Shown here in pieces: positions 7,350-15,768 of a DNA stretch of 64,000 nt. The notes below the pieces were generated by a model, which searched no databases, was not told the DNA's origin, and worked only from the letters and a program-made list of their open reading frames with translations. The stretch covers positions 1-64,000 of the forward strand of contig CAYFQE010000006.1 in NCBI GenBank assembly GCA_964345235.1, written 5' to 3'. This stretch comes from Scatomorpha sp964345235 (GTDB lineage: Bacteria > Bacillota > Clostridia > Oscillospirales > Oscillospiraceae). How positions within the stretch are numbered: the first letter of the stretch is position 1; every line of letters starts with the position of its first letter. The translations under genes and the position numbers were made by a program.

Positions 7350-8645
7350 ATGAAAAAACTGTTTGCAATTATGATAGCAGTGCTCATGCTTTTTAGCTTG
7401 GCAGCCTGCGGAAGTGCGCCTGCCGAGAAAAAGCCTGCGGCAGAAGGCGGCGAAGCTGCAGTCGAGGGTCAGCTTTTGGCCTATGTGCTCTGCGAAACGG
7501 GCGAAACATATTCACAGGGACTTGGAACCTACTTCCAACAGGCATTTGAAGAGATGGGCGGAAAGGTCATATTCGAATCTTATCCGAAAGATTCTTCAGA
7601 CTTTACCTCATATCTGCTCAAGGCAAAAGATGAAAAAGCCGGCGTAATATTTGCTCCCAGCTCCACAGTCGTTGCGGCAAACCTTCTTGCGCAGGCAGCG
7701 GATAAGGGCATAGAGATTCCCATTCTCGCAGGCGACACATGGGAAAGCTCTGTTATTCTCGATGGTGTTAAGGACACGGATTTAACCGTATATTGCTCCA
7801 CTTTCTTCGACGAGAACGACGAGTCAGGCCCCGCTGCGGCATTTGTTAAAGGATTTAAAGAATGGCTGAATGCCAATAAGACTCATTTTACAAATAACGG
7901 CGGAAACGATATTGTTGCCGCAGTTTCAGCCCTTGGATTCGACACCTACAACACGGCTTATGCCGCTATTGAGATAGCCCTCAAGGAAAAGGGAGCCGAC
8001 ATGACCTCCGTGGACATTGCAAAGGCTCTTTGGCAGCTCGACATTTCCGATGCAGTCACCGGAACAATCAAGTTTAACAAGAACGGCGACGCAATTAAAG
8101 ACAGCGCCTATATCAAATTTGCAGGACAAGACGGCTTCGAGTTTAAAAAAGTTCAAAAAGTTGAAAACAAGGACGAAAGAGGTGTTTCGCCCGAATATAA
8201 GGCCGAGGGAATCAAAATAGACGGCGATGTAATCAGAATCGGCGTTTACGAGCCCCAGTCCGGTATGAACGGAGCGGGCGGCAAGCAGGAGCTTCTCGGC
8301 ATGCTCTATGCTCACTCCCTAAAGCCCGAAATCGAAGTCGATGGTAAGGTATACAAGATTGAGCTCGACATTCAAGACAACGGCTCCGATGACACAATGG
8401 GCAAAACGGCCGCCGCTAAGCTGGTTGCCGATAAGTGTGTTGTTGTTCTTGGCTCCTACGGTTCGGGTGTTTCAATCGCAGCGGGCGATACATTCGAAAG
8501 CGCAGCTCTGCCTGCAATAGGCTGCTCCTGCACAAACCCCACGGTTACGGCGGGCAGGGACTACTACTTCAGAATTTGTTTCTTAGACCCGTTCCAGGGC
8601 AGTGTCATGGCGGGATTCAGCATGGAAATTACCCAAAACAAATAA
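7350..8645 (+). CDS. Branched-chain amino acid ABC binding lipoprotein, lobes in permuted order
   Basis: The start is the ATG behind ATGGAGGAAAGA, giving MKKLFAIMIAVLMLF and lipobox LAAC (about 431 residues). The protein clearly belongs to the LivJ/LivK periplasmic-binding fold, but its halves are in reversed order. Residues ~37-250 (YVLCETGETYSQGLGTYF, IPILAGDTWESSVIL, GGNDIVAAVSALGFD, VTGTIKFNKNGDA) are what normally forms the C-terminal half. Residues ~290-431 (VIRIGVYEPQSGMNGAGGK, VVLGSYGSGVSIAAGD, YYFRICFLDPFQGSVMAGF) are what normally follows the signal peptide. A linker rich in charged residues joins them. It heads the livHMGF operon and should deliver branched-chain amino acids or similar solutes. 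The substrate is inferred. Confidence 0.9.
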   Translation: MKKLFAIMIAVLMLFSLAACGSAPAEKKPAAEGGEAAVEGQLLAYVLCETGETYSQGLGTYFQQAFEEMGGKVIFESYPKDSSDFTSYLLKAKDEKAGVIFAPSSTVVAANLLAQAADKGIEIPILAGDTWESSVILDGVKDTDLTVYCSTFFDENDESGPAAAFVKGFKEWLNANKTHFTNNGGNDIVAAVSALGFDTYNTAYAAIEIALKEKGADMTSVDIAKALWQLDISDAVTGTIKFNKNGDAIKDSAYIKFAGQDGFEFKKVQKVENKDERGVSPEYKAEGIKIDGDVIRIGVYEPQSGMNGAGGKQELLGMLYAHSLKPEIEVDGKVYKIELDIQDNGSDDTMGKTAAAKLVADKCVVVLGSYGSGVSIAAGDTFESAALPAIGCSCTNPTVTAGRDYYFRICFLDPFQGSVMAGFSMEITQNK

Positions 8646-8668
8646 GATAAAACACACTGCAAGCAATT

Positions 8669-8707
8669 ACACTGTATGCGGTGGGCCATGCCCACCGCAT
8701 ACAGTGT
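8669..8707 (+). other. Perfect 18-bp stem-loop between binding protein and livH
   Basis: Bases 8669-8686 pair perfectly with 8690-8707 around the trinucleotide CAT. There is no T-run after it, so it is more likely an RNA-stabilising or partial-termination element than a full terminator. That would keep the binding-protein message in excess over the permease genes, as known for malE and similar operons. Confidence 0.75.
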
Positions 8708-8757
8708 GAATACAGCTTAATAAGCATCAAGTTTCACAAGCGGGAGGAAAGAAAATT

Positions 8758-9624
8758 ATGTTGGAGTATTTGTTTGCCGGCTTCTCGGTCGGCGGCCAGT
8801 ACGCGCTCATAGCAATCGGATATACAATGATATACGGAATTTTAAGGCTTATAAACTTTGCCCATGGAGATTTGTTTATGGTTGCGGGCATAGTGATGGT
8901 CTATTTAGCCGCCTCGTTACCTTTTTATATTTCGATTCCGCTCACAATCATAATCACGATAATTCTGGGTTTTGTCATAGAGCGTGTCGCATATAAACCG
9001 CTGAGAAATGCCCCCAGAATGTCGGTTATGATTTCGGCAATAGGTGTCAGTTACCTCCTGCAAAACTTTGTTCTCTATATAACGGGCGGTCTTTCAAAAC
9101 AATATCCGAAGCTTCCGATTTTAAGTCAGCGGGTCACCATTTTCGGAATAACCGACAGAGCGGTAATTTTTATTACTCCCGTTGTGGCTATAGTTCTGAT
9201 GCTTGCTCTCATGTTCCTCATAAAGCATACCAAAATCGGAATGGCAATGAGGGCGGCTTCTCGAGAGTTCGAGACGGCGCAGCTCATGGGAATAAAAATA
9301 AACAGAGTGATAAGCTTCACTTTTATAGTGGGCTCGGCGCTTGCCGCCGTAGGCTCACTTCTATATTTTTCAAAGTTCACGGGAGTTTCACCGACCTCGG
9401 GCGCAATGCCGGGCTTAAAGGCCTTTGTTGCGGCCGTTTTCGGTGGCATAGGCTCTATTCCCGGAGCCGTACTGGGTGCGTTTTTTATAGGCATCATGGA
9501 AAACTTGGCAGTTGCTCTCAACTTGGCTGTTTATAAAGACGCCTTCACTTTTGCACTCCTTATAATTGTATTGCTCGTTAAGCCGACGGGAATTTTCGGC
9601 GAGAAGCTCGTGGAGAAGGTGTGA
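8758..9624 (+). CDS. livH: Branched-chain amino acid ABC transporter permease LivH
   Basis: The 288-residue integral membrane protein has the LivH pattern: an N-terminal YALIAIGYTMIYGILRLINF segment, GHGDLF-type sequence (AHGDLFMV) and the cytoplasmic EAA-like loop AMRAASREFETAQLMGI. A C-terminal GLKAFVAAVFGGIGSIPGA completes it. About eight membrane segments are evident. It forms the membrane channel with LivM. GGGAGGAAAG precedes the ATG. Its TGA stop lies 2 bases before the start of livM. Confidence 0.95.
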   Translation: MLEYLFAGFSVGGQYALIAIGYTMIYGILRLINFAHGDLFMVAGIVMVYLAASLPFYISIPLTIIITIILGFVIERVAYKPLRNAPRMSVMISAIGVSYLLQNFVLYITGGLSKQYPKLPILSQRVTIFGITDRAVIFITPVVAIVLMLALMFLIKHTKIGMAMRAASREFETAQLMGIKINRVISFTFIVGSALAAVGSLLYFSKFTGVSPTSGAMPGLKAFVAAVFGGIGSIPGAVLGAFFIGIMENLAVALNLAVYKDAFTFALLIIVLLVKPTGIFGEKLVEKV

Positions 9625-9626
9625 TT

Positions 9627-10685
9627 ATGTCTAAGCTGAGTAAAGAAAAAAAGGTTAACATAATTAATATAGCCTGCATACTTCTCTTCCTTGTTCTTTT
9701 GCTCTTTATCGAAAAAAAGGTTGGCAAAGGCAGCATGCTCATAACGGTTTTGCAAAAAACCTGCGCCTATGCCTTGGCCGCGGTTTCAATGAACCTTCTC
9801 AACGGATTTACCGGACTTTTTTCTCTGGGGCAAGCGGGCTTCATGGCCATAGGAGCTTATTCCTATGCTCTCCTCACAATACCCGTTGAGCTTAGGGCTC
9901 AGATACTTTATAAGCACGGCGGCGGAATAATCGACTTTTGCATTCCCTTTATTCCCGCATTAATTATAGGCGGTATAATAGCTGCGGCTTTTGCAATTTT
10001 AATCGGTTTTCCGGTGCTGAGGCTGAAAAGCGACTATCTTGCAATCGCCACCTTGGGATTTGCCGAGATACTCAGAAACATTATTCAGTCAAACGATGTT
10101 GCGGCTCTGACAAACGGTCCCGACCCCCTATCGGCCTATAAAACATTTTCAATACTTATGCCCTATCTTATAATCAGCGCTGTTTGTATAGCCGTAATGG
10201 TTCTTCTCATAAATTCCAGCTACGGCAGAGCCTTTAGGGCAATAAGAGACGATGAGATAGCCGCCGAGGCCATGGGAATAAATCTACTCAAGCACAAGCT
10301 TCTTTCTTTTACCGTTTCCGCGTTTTTCGCAGGAATTGCCGGCGGACTTTTGGCAATGTTCAACACAACGGTGAGTGCATCAAGCTATAACTCGGCTATG
10401 ACATATGAAATTCTTCTAATTGTCGTAATAGGAGGCATTGGCTCGATTTCGGGCAGCGTACTCGCAACCTTCCTCTTTGTCGCATCCAGAGAGTGGTGGC
10501 TCAGATTCCTCGATGATCCGAATCTTATTCCGGGCATAACAAGAGGCAGTTTCAGAATGGTTGTGTTCTCCGTGGTTATAATGCTCATTGTTCTTTTTAG
10601 GCAAGAAGGCATTATGGGTACCAAAGAGCTTTCCGTCGGGAGCTTGTTCGCTCGTAAAAAGGAGGTGAGCGGCCATGACTCGTAA
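9627..10685 (+). CDS. livM: Branched-chain amino acid ABC transporter permease LivM
   Basis: This is the second permease, about 352 residues, with the LivM signatures NLLNGFTGLFSLGQAGFMAIGAY, LRLKSDYLAIATLGFAEI and GRAFRAIRDDEIAAEAMGI. The C-terminal GGIGSISGSVLATFLF is also present. I chose the ATG at 9627 over an in-frame GTG at 9621. The GGAGAAGG at 9612-9619 is then properly spaced, and the GTG overlaps the livH stop. It pairs with LivH in the membrane. Its stop codon overlaps livG by 11 bases. Confidence 0.94.
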   Translation: MSKLSKEKKVNIINIACILLFLVLLLFIEKKVGKGSMLITVLQKTCAYALAAVSMNLLNGFTGLFSLGQAGFMAIGAYSYALLTIPVELRAQILYKHGGGIIDFCIPFIPALIIGGIIAAAFAILIGFPVLRLKSDYLAIATLGFAEILRNIIQSNDVAALTNGPDPLSAYKTFSILMPYLIISAVCIAVMVLLINSSYGRAFRAIRDDEIAAEAMGINLLKHKLLSFTVSAFFAGIAGGLLAMFNTTVSASSYNSAMTYEILLIVVIGGIGSISGSVLATFLFVASREWWLRFLDDPNLIPGITRGSFRMVVFSVVIMLIVLFRQEGIMGTKELSVGSLFARKKEVSGHDS

Positions 10686-11541
10686 TATAAGCGAGGCTTG
10701 CATGCTCAAGGTTGAAGATGTCTCAATGCAGTTCGGCGGTGTTTTGGCTGTAAACAGCTTGGACATAGAGGTTCCGAAAGGCAAGATTGTGGCGCTTATA
10801 GGTCCTAACGGCGCCGGGAAGACAACGGCTTTCAACTGTATAAGCGGAGTTTATGAGCCGACCAACGGTGCTATTTACTACGAGGGCGAAGTTATACTTC
10901 GCAACTATCCGCGCGGCAAGATGAAGAAAAAATATATAGGTAGCGAGCCCGATAAATTTGCGGGGCAAAAACCTCTTAGTTTAAGTCCCGATAAAATAAC
11001 AAAGATGGGAATCGCCCGTACCTTCCAAAACATTAGACTGTTTAAGTCAATGACAGTGTTCGAGAATGTGCTTGTAGCCAAGCACATGAATGCCAAGCAA
11101 AATCCGTTTACGGCAACATTTAAGCTTAATCACAAGGAAGAAGAGCGTATGCGCCATGAGTCGCGCGAGCTTTTAAAAGAGCAGGGATTGCTTAAATATT
11201 CCGACGAGCTTGCCACGGCGTTGCCATACGGACTTCAGCGCAGGCTTGAAATGGCAAGAGCCTTGGCAACAAGCCCCAAACTTCTGCTTTTAGATGAACC
11301 GGCAGCCGGTATGAATCCGAAAGAAACAGTCGAACTTGCCGATTTCATAAAGGAAATTCGAGAAAAATATAATCTCACGATATTCCTGATCGAGCACCAC
11401 ATGGACCTTGTCATGAGAATTTCCGACTATATTTATGTAATGGACTTCGGTACGGTCATAGCCGAGGGCAAGCCCGAAAAGGTTAAAAACGATCCAAAGG
11501 TCATTGAGGCATATTTGGGGGTTCAGGAAAATGAGCAATAA
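10675..11541 (+). CDS. livG: Branched-chain amino acid ABC transporter ATPase LivG
   Basis: The 288-residue ATPase has Walker A GPNGAGKTT (residues 43-51) and a Q-loop region ARTFQNIRLF. It also has a LivG-type degenerate signature YGLQRRLEMARAL, Walker B LLLLDEPAAGMNP and the H-loop IEHHMDLVM. It is longer than common LivG proteins (about 255 residues). The extra length includes a basic, charged insertion near residues 75-105, between Walker A and the Q-loop. GGAGGTGA sits 7 bases before the ATG, inside the end of livM. It energises uptake together with LivF. Confidence 0.95.
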   Translation: MTRNISEACMLKVEDVSMQFGGVLAVNSLDIEVPKGKIVALIGPNGAGKTTAFNCISGVYEPTNGAIYYEGEVILRNYPRGKMKKKYIGSEPDKFAGQKPLSLSPDKITKMGIARTFQNIRLFKSMTVFENVLVAKHMNAKQNPFTATFKLNHKEEERMRHESRELLKEQGLLKYSDELATALPYGLQRRLEMARALATSPKLLLLDEPAAGMNPKETVELADFIKEIREKYNLTIFLIEHHMDLVMRISDYIYVMDFGTVIAEGKPEKVKNDPKVIEAYLGVQENEQ

Positions 11542-12241
11542 GATACTTGAAGTTAAAGGATTATGCGTAAGCTACGGCGGAATTAAAGCCGTCAGAGAGC
11601 TCGATTTCCATGTGAACAGGGGAGAGATAGTAAGCTTAATCGGCACGAACGGAGCGGGAAAAAGCTCGACCTTAAGGGCAATTTCCGGTTTAGTCAAGAC
11701 TGAGGCGGGCAGTGTTAAATTCGAATCCGAGGAAATAGTCGGCAAAAGCCCCGATGTTATAGTCGGAAAGGGTATAACCATGGTGCCCGAAGGCAGAAAG
11801 ATTTTCCCCGACCTCACCGTTTACGAAAATCTTAAACTGGGAGCATATCTCAGAAAAGACAGTATTAAAGATGACCTAAAGCGCTGTTTCGAACTCTTCC
11901 CAAGACTTGAAGAGAGAGAATGGCAGGAGGGCGGTACGCTCTCGGGCGGCGAACAGCAGATGCTGGCAGTGGCCAGAGCGCTTATGAGCAGGCCGAAGCT
12001 GCTTATGATGGACGAGCCCTCGCTCGGTCTTGCCCCTATGATTGTCAGCGATATTTTCAATATAATAAAGCGAATTAACGAAAGTGGAGTCACAATACTT
12101 CTCATCGAACAAAATGCGAATATGGCGCTTAAAATCGCGGACAGAGCTTATGTATTGGAAAGCGGCGAGGCCACAATGAAAGGCACGGGCGAAGAACTTC
12201 TGCATGACGAAAAGGTTATCTCGGCATACCTTGGAGGTTAA
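11531..12241 (+). CDS. livF: Branched-chain amino acid ABC transporter ATPase LivF
   Basis: The start is taken at the ATG of MSNKILEVKG (236 residues), 11 bases inside the end of livG; an upstream start would only add livG-overlapping sequence. Walker A is GTNGAGKSS (residues 38-46), the signature LSGGEQQMLAVARAL, Walker B LLMMDEPSLGL and the H-loop LIEQNANMA. It is the second ATPase of the Liv importer and the last gene of the operon, followed by a strong terminator. Confidence 0.95.
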   Translation: MSNKILEVKGLCVSYGGIKAVRELDFHVNRGEIVSLIGTNGAGKSSTLRAISGLVKTEAGSVKFESEEIVGKSPDVIVGKGITMVPEGRKIFPDLTVYENLKLGAYLRKDSIKDDLKRCFELFPRLEEREWQEGGTLSGGEQQMLAVARALMSRPKLLMMDEPSLGLAPMIVSDIFNIIKRINESGVTILLIEQNANMALKIADRAYVLESGEATMKGTGEELLHDEKVISAYLGG

Positions 12242-12276
12242 CATAATATAGCGATTAAATGACAGCTTAAATATTA

Positions 12277-12314
12277 AAACTCCGCTCTTATCGGTTCCGA
12301 TAAGAGCGGAGTTT
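12277..12314. terminator. Bidirectional terminator between livF and the MFS gene
   Basis: A perfect 18-bp stem (12277-12294 with 12297-12314) lies in the gap between converging genes. The flanks give AAA on one side and TTT on the other, so it can serve both livF (plus) and the MFS gene (minus). Confidence 0.85.
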
Positions 12315-12331
12315 CTATGCATTAAACTATG

Positions 12332-13864
12332 TCAATCCAAAGCGTCAAAAACCTCGATAGAGGGTTTAACAGGCGCGGGCTTGTTGTCTCCGTGTTTTGT
12401 AAGACTCATTGTGAAGAATGCGAGAGCAACAAAGATTGCGCCGTAGGGGAAGAGGGTGAGGAAGCTCACTTTGTCCATAAGCATTCCCGAAATTATCGGA
12501 GTTACAGTCTGTGCGGCCATGCTTGCTGTGTAATAAAAGCCTGTATATCTTCCTACATTCCCGCCTTTGGCGAGTTCAACTACCATGGGATAGCTGTTTA
12601 CATTTATAGAAGCCCAGCCGATACCTGCGCTGGCAAATAAAATGTTCATTATAATCATTGAGGTGCCAACTCTTATAAAAGAAGCAACGATAAAACTTAT
12701 ACTCAGTATTACTATACCGCCAAGTATAGTTTTCTTTCGTCCGAGTTTGGATGAGACAATACCTACAGGAATAAAGGCTAAAATTGCGGTGCCGGTGGCT
12801 ACCATGAGAGTGAGGTTGTAATCCAAATGTAGTACGCTGCTTGCGTATATGGAGTATTTGCTTATTACGGCGTTATAGCCGAAGAACCAAAGCACAACCG
12901 AGGCGAGTATTAAAAAGAGTGACTTTTTTTCTTCTTTCGAAAGCTCTTTATCGCCGCTTTCATCGTCATCATCGGTTTCCAAGCCAAGTCTTCGGCTTTC
13001 CTCTTCCATTTCGTTAACGAGCTTCGGTTCTTTTACCTTGAGCATAAAAATTAGAAGTGCGCCTAACATGAGCGCAGCGATAGAGGCGAAAAAGCCTCTG
13101 TAACTCATAATAGCGTTCTGTGCGGCTCCGGTTTTAAAGAGTATGCCCAACACAAGAATCAATATTCCGCCTGCAGCACCCATCATGTTAATAACGGCGT
13201 TTGCCTTACTTCTAAGCGGTTTTATTGTAACATCGGGCATCAGCGCCACAGCGGGAGATCTGAAGGTCGCCATGGCAATTAGGATTAAAAAGAGTGTAAT
13301 AACAAATAATACCAGAGGAGTTTTTGTGTTCTGTGTTACCTGATTGGCGTAGGCCTGACGAGCGGGAACAACCAGGTTTGTGTATTCGGGGTTTTTGCTC
13401 CCGTCTTCGTTAAGCATTTTTATTGAAGTAAATTCCTCTAAGGTAAATTCCTCATGAATAAAAAGAGTAGTACCGTCGGGCTTTTTAATTTCAAGATTGG
13501 CATTATAAAGAGTTTCCTGAGCCGTTGGATTGTTGGGCTCAACATCTAAAAGAAGATTTCTCTGCATGTTGTCGGCCTCTGCGAGTAAAAACAGACCGAT
13601 AACAGCGGCAATTGTTCCATAGAGCACAAAAGGAGTGCGCTTTCCCATTTTGCTCTTGCACCTATCGGATATAATTCCGAAAAGCGGAAGCATAAAAAGA
13701 GCCAAAATATTGTCTAGGGCCATAATTACGCCGGACCAGCTCTGGGGCATACCGAACTTATCGGTTAGTATCTTTGGTATGATGGTGTCATACGCTTGCC
13801 AAAATGCAGAAATCAGAAAAAAGGCAAAGCCAACGAAAAATGTTTTCTTATAATTTAGCTTCAT
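12332..13864 (-). CDS. Major facilitator superfamily transporter (GPH/SLC45-like)
   Basis: This 510-residue membrane protein begins with a short cytoplasmic tail and a first membrane helix. It then has the MFS loop motif GIISDRCKSKMGKRTPF between helices 2 and 3, a hallmark of sugar-cation symporter-like carriers. A second related motif, VSSKLGRKKTILGG, lies in the C-terminal half. A polar loop of about 80 residues separates helices 4 and 5, and a charged central loop (ESRRLGLETDDDDES) separates the two halves. About 12 helices are expected. The ATG follows CCGGAGGGACTC. The substrate cannot be read from sequence; sugars are possible. Confidence 0.85.
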   Translation of the reverse strand: MKLNYKKTFFVGFAFFLISAFWQAYDTIIPKILTDKFGMPQSWSGVIMALDNILALFMLPLFGIISDRCKSKMGKRTPFVLYGTIAAVIGLFLLAEADNMQRNLLLDVEPNNPTAQETLYNANLEIKKPDGTTLFIHEEFTLEEFTSIKMLNEDGSKNPEYTNLVVPARQAYANQVTQNTKTPLVLFVITLFLILIAMATFRSPAVALMPDVTIKPLRSKANAVINMMGAAGGILILVLGILFKTGAAQNAIMSYRGFFASIAALMLGALLIFMLKVKEPKLVNEMEEESRRLGLETDDDDESGDKELSKEEKKSLFLILASVVLWFFGYNAVISKYSIYASSVLHLDYNLTLMVATGTAILAFIPVGIVSSKLGRKKTILGGIVILSISFIVASFIRVGTSMIIMNILFASAGIGWASINVNSYPMVVELAKGGNVGRYTGFYYTASMAAQTVTPIISGMLMDKVSFLTLFPYGAIFVALAFFTMSLTKHGDNKPAPVKPSIEVFDALD

Positions 13865-13938
13865 GAGTCCCTCCGGAATATTTGTTTTTTTAGTTTCGTA
13901 TTATAATACGATAAAAACAAGCGGTCTTCAAGTTTAAT

Positions 13939-13967
13939 TTGACTGTAAAAGCGGCTTGGAGTAAAAT
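13939..13967 (+). promoter_or_regulatory. Promoter of the glycerophosphodiesterase gene
   Basis: TTGACT (13939-13944), 17 bases, TAAAAT (13962-13967), ending 20 bases before the ATG, so the leader is short. Confidence 0.65.
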
Positions 13968-13987
13968 AATATTAAATAGGTGTAAAT

Positions 13988-14836
13988 ATGGGGGTGGACA
14001 ATCTGAAAAATATAAGTAAAAAATTGCTTGTAGCTGGCACAGTTTTAGCGGTGGGCTCTCTTTCAGCCGTGGCTTTCATGGTTGCGCCCAAAAAAGCGGA
14101 TGAAGAGCTTAAGAAGAACTTTTACGGCAGAAATATTGCCCATAGAGGCTTACATAAACGCAGTCAAACAATACCCGAAAACTCCATAGTGTCTTTCAAG
14201 GCGGCATCCAGAATAGGCTACGGTGTCGAGCTTGATGTTCAGCTGACAAAAGACGGAGAAGTTGTCGTCTTCCATGATGACGACTTGCAAAGAATGTGCG
14301 GAGTAAATAAGGATATCCAAGACTTCACATATCTTGAGCTTCAGGAGTTCAGACTTCACGGCACGGAAAATAAAATTCCTCTGCTCACAGAAGCGCTTAG
14401 AGCGATAGGCAAGCAGAGGCCGGTTATAGTTGAGCTGAAAAAGTCTCGAAAAACCAAGGAACTTGCGGCAAAGACCTATAAGATAATAACGGAAGAAGGA
14501 GCGACGGCCTGTGTGGAGAGCTTCGATCCCAGGTCTATGCGCTGGTTTAAGCGCAATGCGCCCCATATTCTTCGCGGTCAGCTAGCAATGCCGATGAAAG
14601 ACTATCCTAAAACACAAGGCAAGCTTCAATCTTTCATGCTCTCCAATGTGATGTTCAACTTCCTCTCAAGACCTCACTTTATAGCATATAAAATCGGCAA
14701 AAAACCTTTGGCCGTTAGGCTCTCCGAACTTATGGGAGCAATGAAAGTGGCATGGACCTCAAGAGAGTGGAAGCACGAAGCTCGTAACGATATGGTAATA
14801 TTCGAATACTACAGACCGGTTGTAAAATATAAATAA
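13988..14836 (+). CDS. Glycerophosphodiester phosphodiesterase, membrane-anchored
   Basis: After a single N-terminal membrane segment (about residues 13-33) the protein has the GDPD catalytic signatures. These are NIAHRG, the PENSIVSF segment, GVELDVQLTKDGEVVVFHDD, and later VIVELK and VESFDPRSMRW. These provide the metal-binding Glu/Asp and the two catalytic His. The enzyme splits glycerophosphodiesters to glycerol 3-phosphate and an alcohol, here probably at the outer face of the membrane on phospholipid or teichoic acid breakdown products. Length is 282 residues. The ATG is followed at once by GGGGGTGG, so a start a few codons later cannot be excluded. Confidence 0.92.
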   Translation: MGVDNLKNISKKLLVAGTVLAVGSLSAVAFMVAPKKADEELKKNFYGRNIAHRGLHKRSQTIPENSIVSFKAASRIGYGVELDVQLTKDGEVVVFHDDDLQRMCGVNKDIQDFTYLELQEFRLHGTENKIPLLTEALRAIGKQRPVIVELKKSRKTKELAAKTYKIITEEGATACVESFDPRSMRWFKRNAPHILRGQLAMPMKDYPKTQGKLQSFMLSNVMFNFLSRPHFIAYKIGKKPLAVRLSELMGAMKVAWTSREWKHEARNDMVIFEYYRPVVKYK

Positions 14837-14854
14837 ACTTGTTAAGTTCATAAA

Positions 14855-14897
14855 ACCGTGAGCGCTGCAAAATGAGATAGTTTGCAGCGCTCACGGT
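14855..14897 (+). terminator. Terminator after the glycerophosphodiesterase gene
   Basis: A perfect 17-bp stem (14855-14871 with 14881-14897) with a 9-base loop is followed by CTTTCTG. Its minus-strand reading ends in GGTTTTAT, so it may work from either side. Confidence 0.8.
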
Positions 14898-15012
14898 CTT
14901 TCTGTATCTGATAAAACAGCGGATTATTTCCGCACTTTTCTTTACCGTTTTCAAAGAAAAAAGCGGGATGCATTCAAAACCTGAGGAAACAAGTGTTTTT
15001 CGCTATTTGTTC

Positions 15013-15064
15013 CTTCCTCCTTTTTCAAAGAGGAAGCGGCTCTGTTTAGAGCCGAGTGAGGATT
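15013..15064. repeat. Two-hairpin repeat, divergent copy
   Basis: CTTCCTC/GAGGAAG (15013-15019 with 15030-15036) is followed directly by GGCTCT/AGAGCC (15038-15043 with 15048-15053) and GTGAGGATTAA. The plan matches the copies at 685-745 and 15126-15186, though the sequence differs. Confidence 0.45.
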
Positions 15065-15125
15065 AAGTATTAAACTAATATTATTCTTCCATATTTTACA
15101 TAGTTTAAAGGTTTTCGCTACACCC

Positions 15126-15186
15126 ATGCCCGCCCTGTGTAAGGGAGGGTGGCACGGCGTAAGCCGTGACGGGAGGGTTGACAAAA
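15126..15186. repeat. Two-hairpin intergenic repeat, copy 2
   Basis: This 61-base unit aligns with 685-745. It starts ATGCCCGCCCTGTGTAAGGG, has the ACGGCGTAAGCCGT hairpin and ends GGGAGGGTTGACAAAA. It fills part of the 457-base gene-free stretch between 14837 and 15293. The rest of that stretch holds the terminator, the divergent copy at 15013 and nothing else I can recognise. Confidence 0.65.
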
Positions 15187-15293
15187 GGGAAAACGGTAGG
15201 CTTTTAGCACCAATATCCACCTGCTGTCTTAACGACAGCATCTATCCTCTTATGTAAGAGAAAGGAAAGGATTGCAAGCCTCTGGAAAATTTA

Positions 15294-15614
15294 TCAAAAA
15301 ATGCTCTCATTCACTCGAATTACGATGTGACCTTTCTCACCGCCGAAGTATTCTTTTGCGATGTCGTCATCGGCTAAAAACACACGCTCGCCTGTCGTCT
15401 TGTCGGCGACAAGTTTTTCAAGCTGGGCTTCCGTCAGAAGATTCTTTATAAGGGTTTCCAAGTCCTTAAGCTGTTCCTCGCTGAAGGCGTTGACAGAAGC
15501 GAGCTCAACAACATCGCCCTCTATTCCTATAACAATCCACGCCGTGCCGTTAATAAACACCTTTTCGCCGATAAACTTTACACTGAGAATTCTTATCGGC
15601 TCATCCGTTTTCAT
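15294..15614 (-). CDS. Hypothetical protein
   Basis: The frame is open from 15752, but its only upstream start (a TTG) lies inside the terminator of the preceding gene. I therefore place the start at the ATG of MKTDEPIRILSVKF (about 106 residues). No strong ribosome binding site is visible before it, so the true start is unsure. The protein is acidic. It has beta-strand-like segments (INGTAWIVIGIEGDVVELAS), a helical stretch (EEQLKDLETLIKNLL) and a C-terminal GHIVIRVNESI. I do not recognise a family. It could be a decayed or foreign gene given the repeats beside it. Confidence 0.5.
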   Translation of the reverse strand: MKTDEPIRILSVKFIGEKVFINGTAWIVIGIEGDVVELASVNAFSEEQLKDLETLIKNLLTEAQLEKLVADKTTGERVFLADDDIAKEYFGGEKGHIVIRVNESIF

Positions 15615-15718
15615 GTTCGCCCATGGCGCATAGTATTTAATCCAGCCCGATGTCAGATTTCTCGTACCTAATGTGCTCTTAAAGGCTCTGCTTATCTGCG
15701 GCTTTGCAAAAACTGGGC

Positions 15719-15757
15719 AAAAAAGAGCGTTGCAAGTCAGCTCATTTTGCAACGCTC
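15719..15757 (-). terminator. Terminator of the AAA+/HAD operon
   Basis: An 11-bp stem (15725-15735 with 15747-15757) is followed on the minus strand by six T (15724-15719), 12 bases after the HAD gene stop. Confidence 0.88.
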
Positions 15758-15768
15758 CGATGTTTTAT

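Noticed and set aside
8690..8757. A separate gene or lost lobe between the binding protein and livH
   Set aside because: Only the hairpin and a ribosome binding site fit in this space.
14951..15241. A 96-residue minus-strand frame
   Set aside because: It is a translation of the two-hairpin repeats and low-quality intergenic sequence; no start signals.
15615..15752. Upstream extension of the hypothetical gene at 15294
   Set aside because: The TTG start lies in the terminator of the HAD operon.
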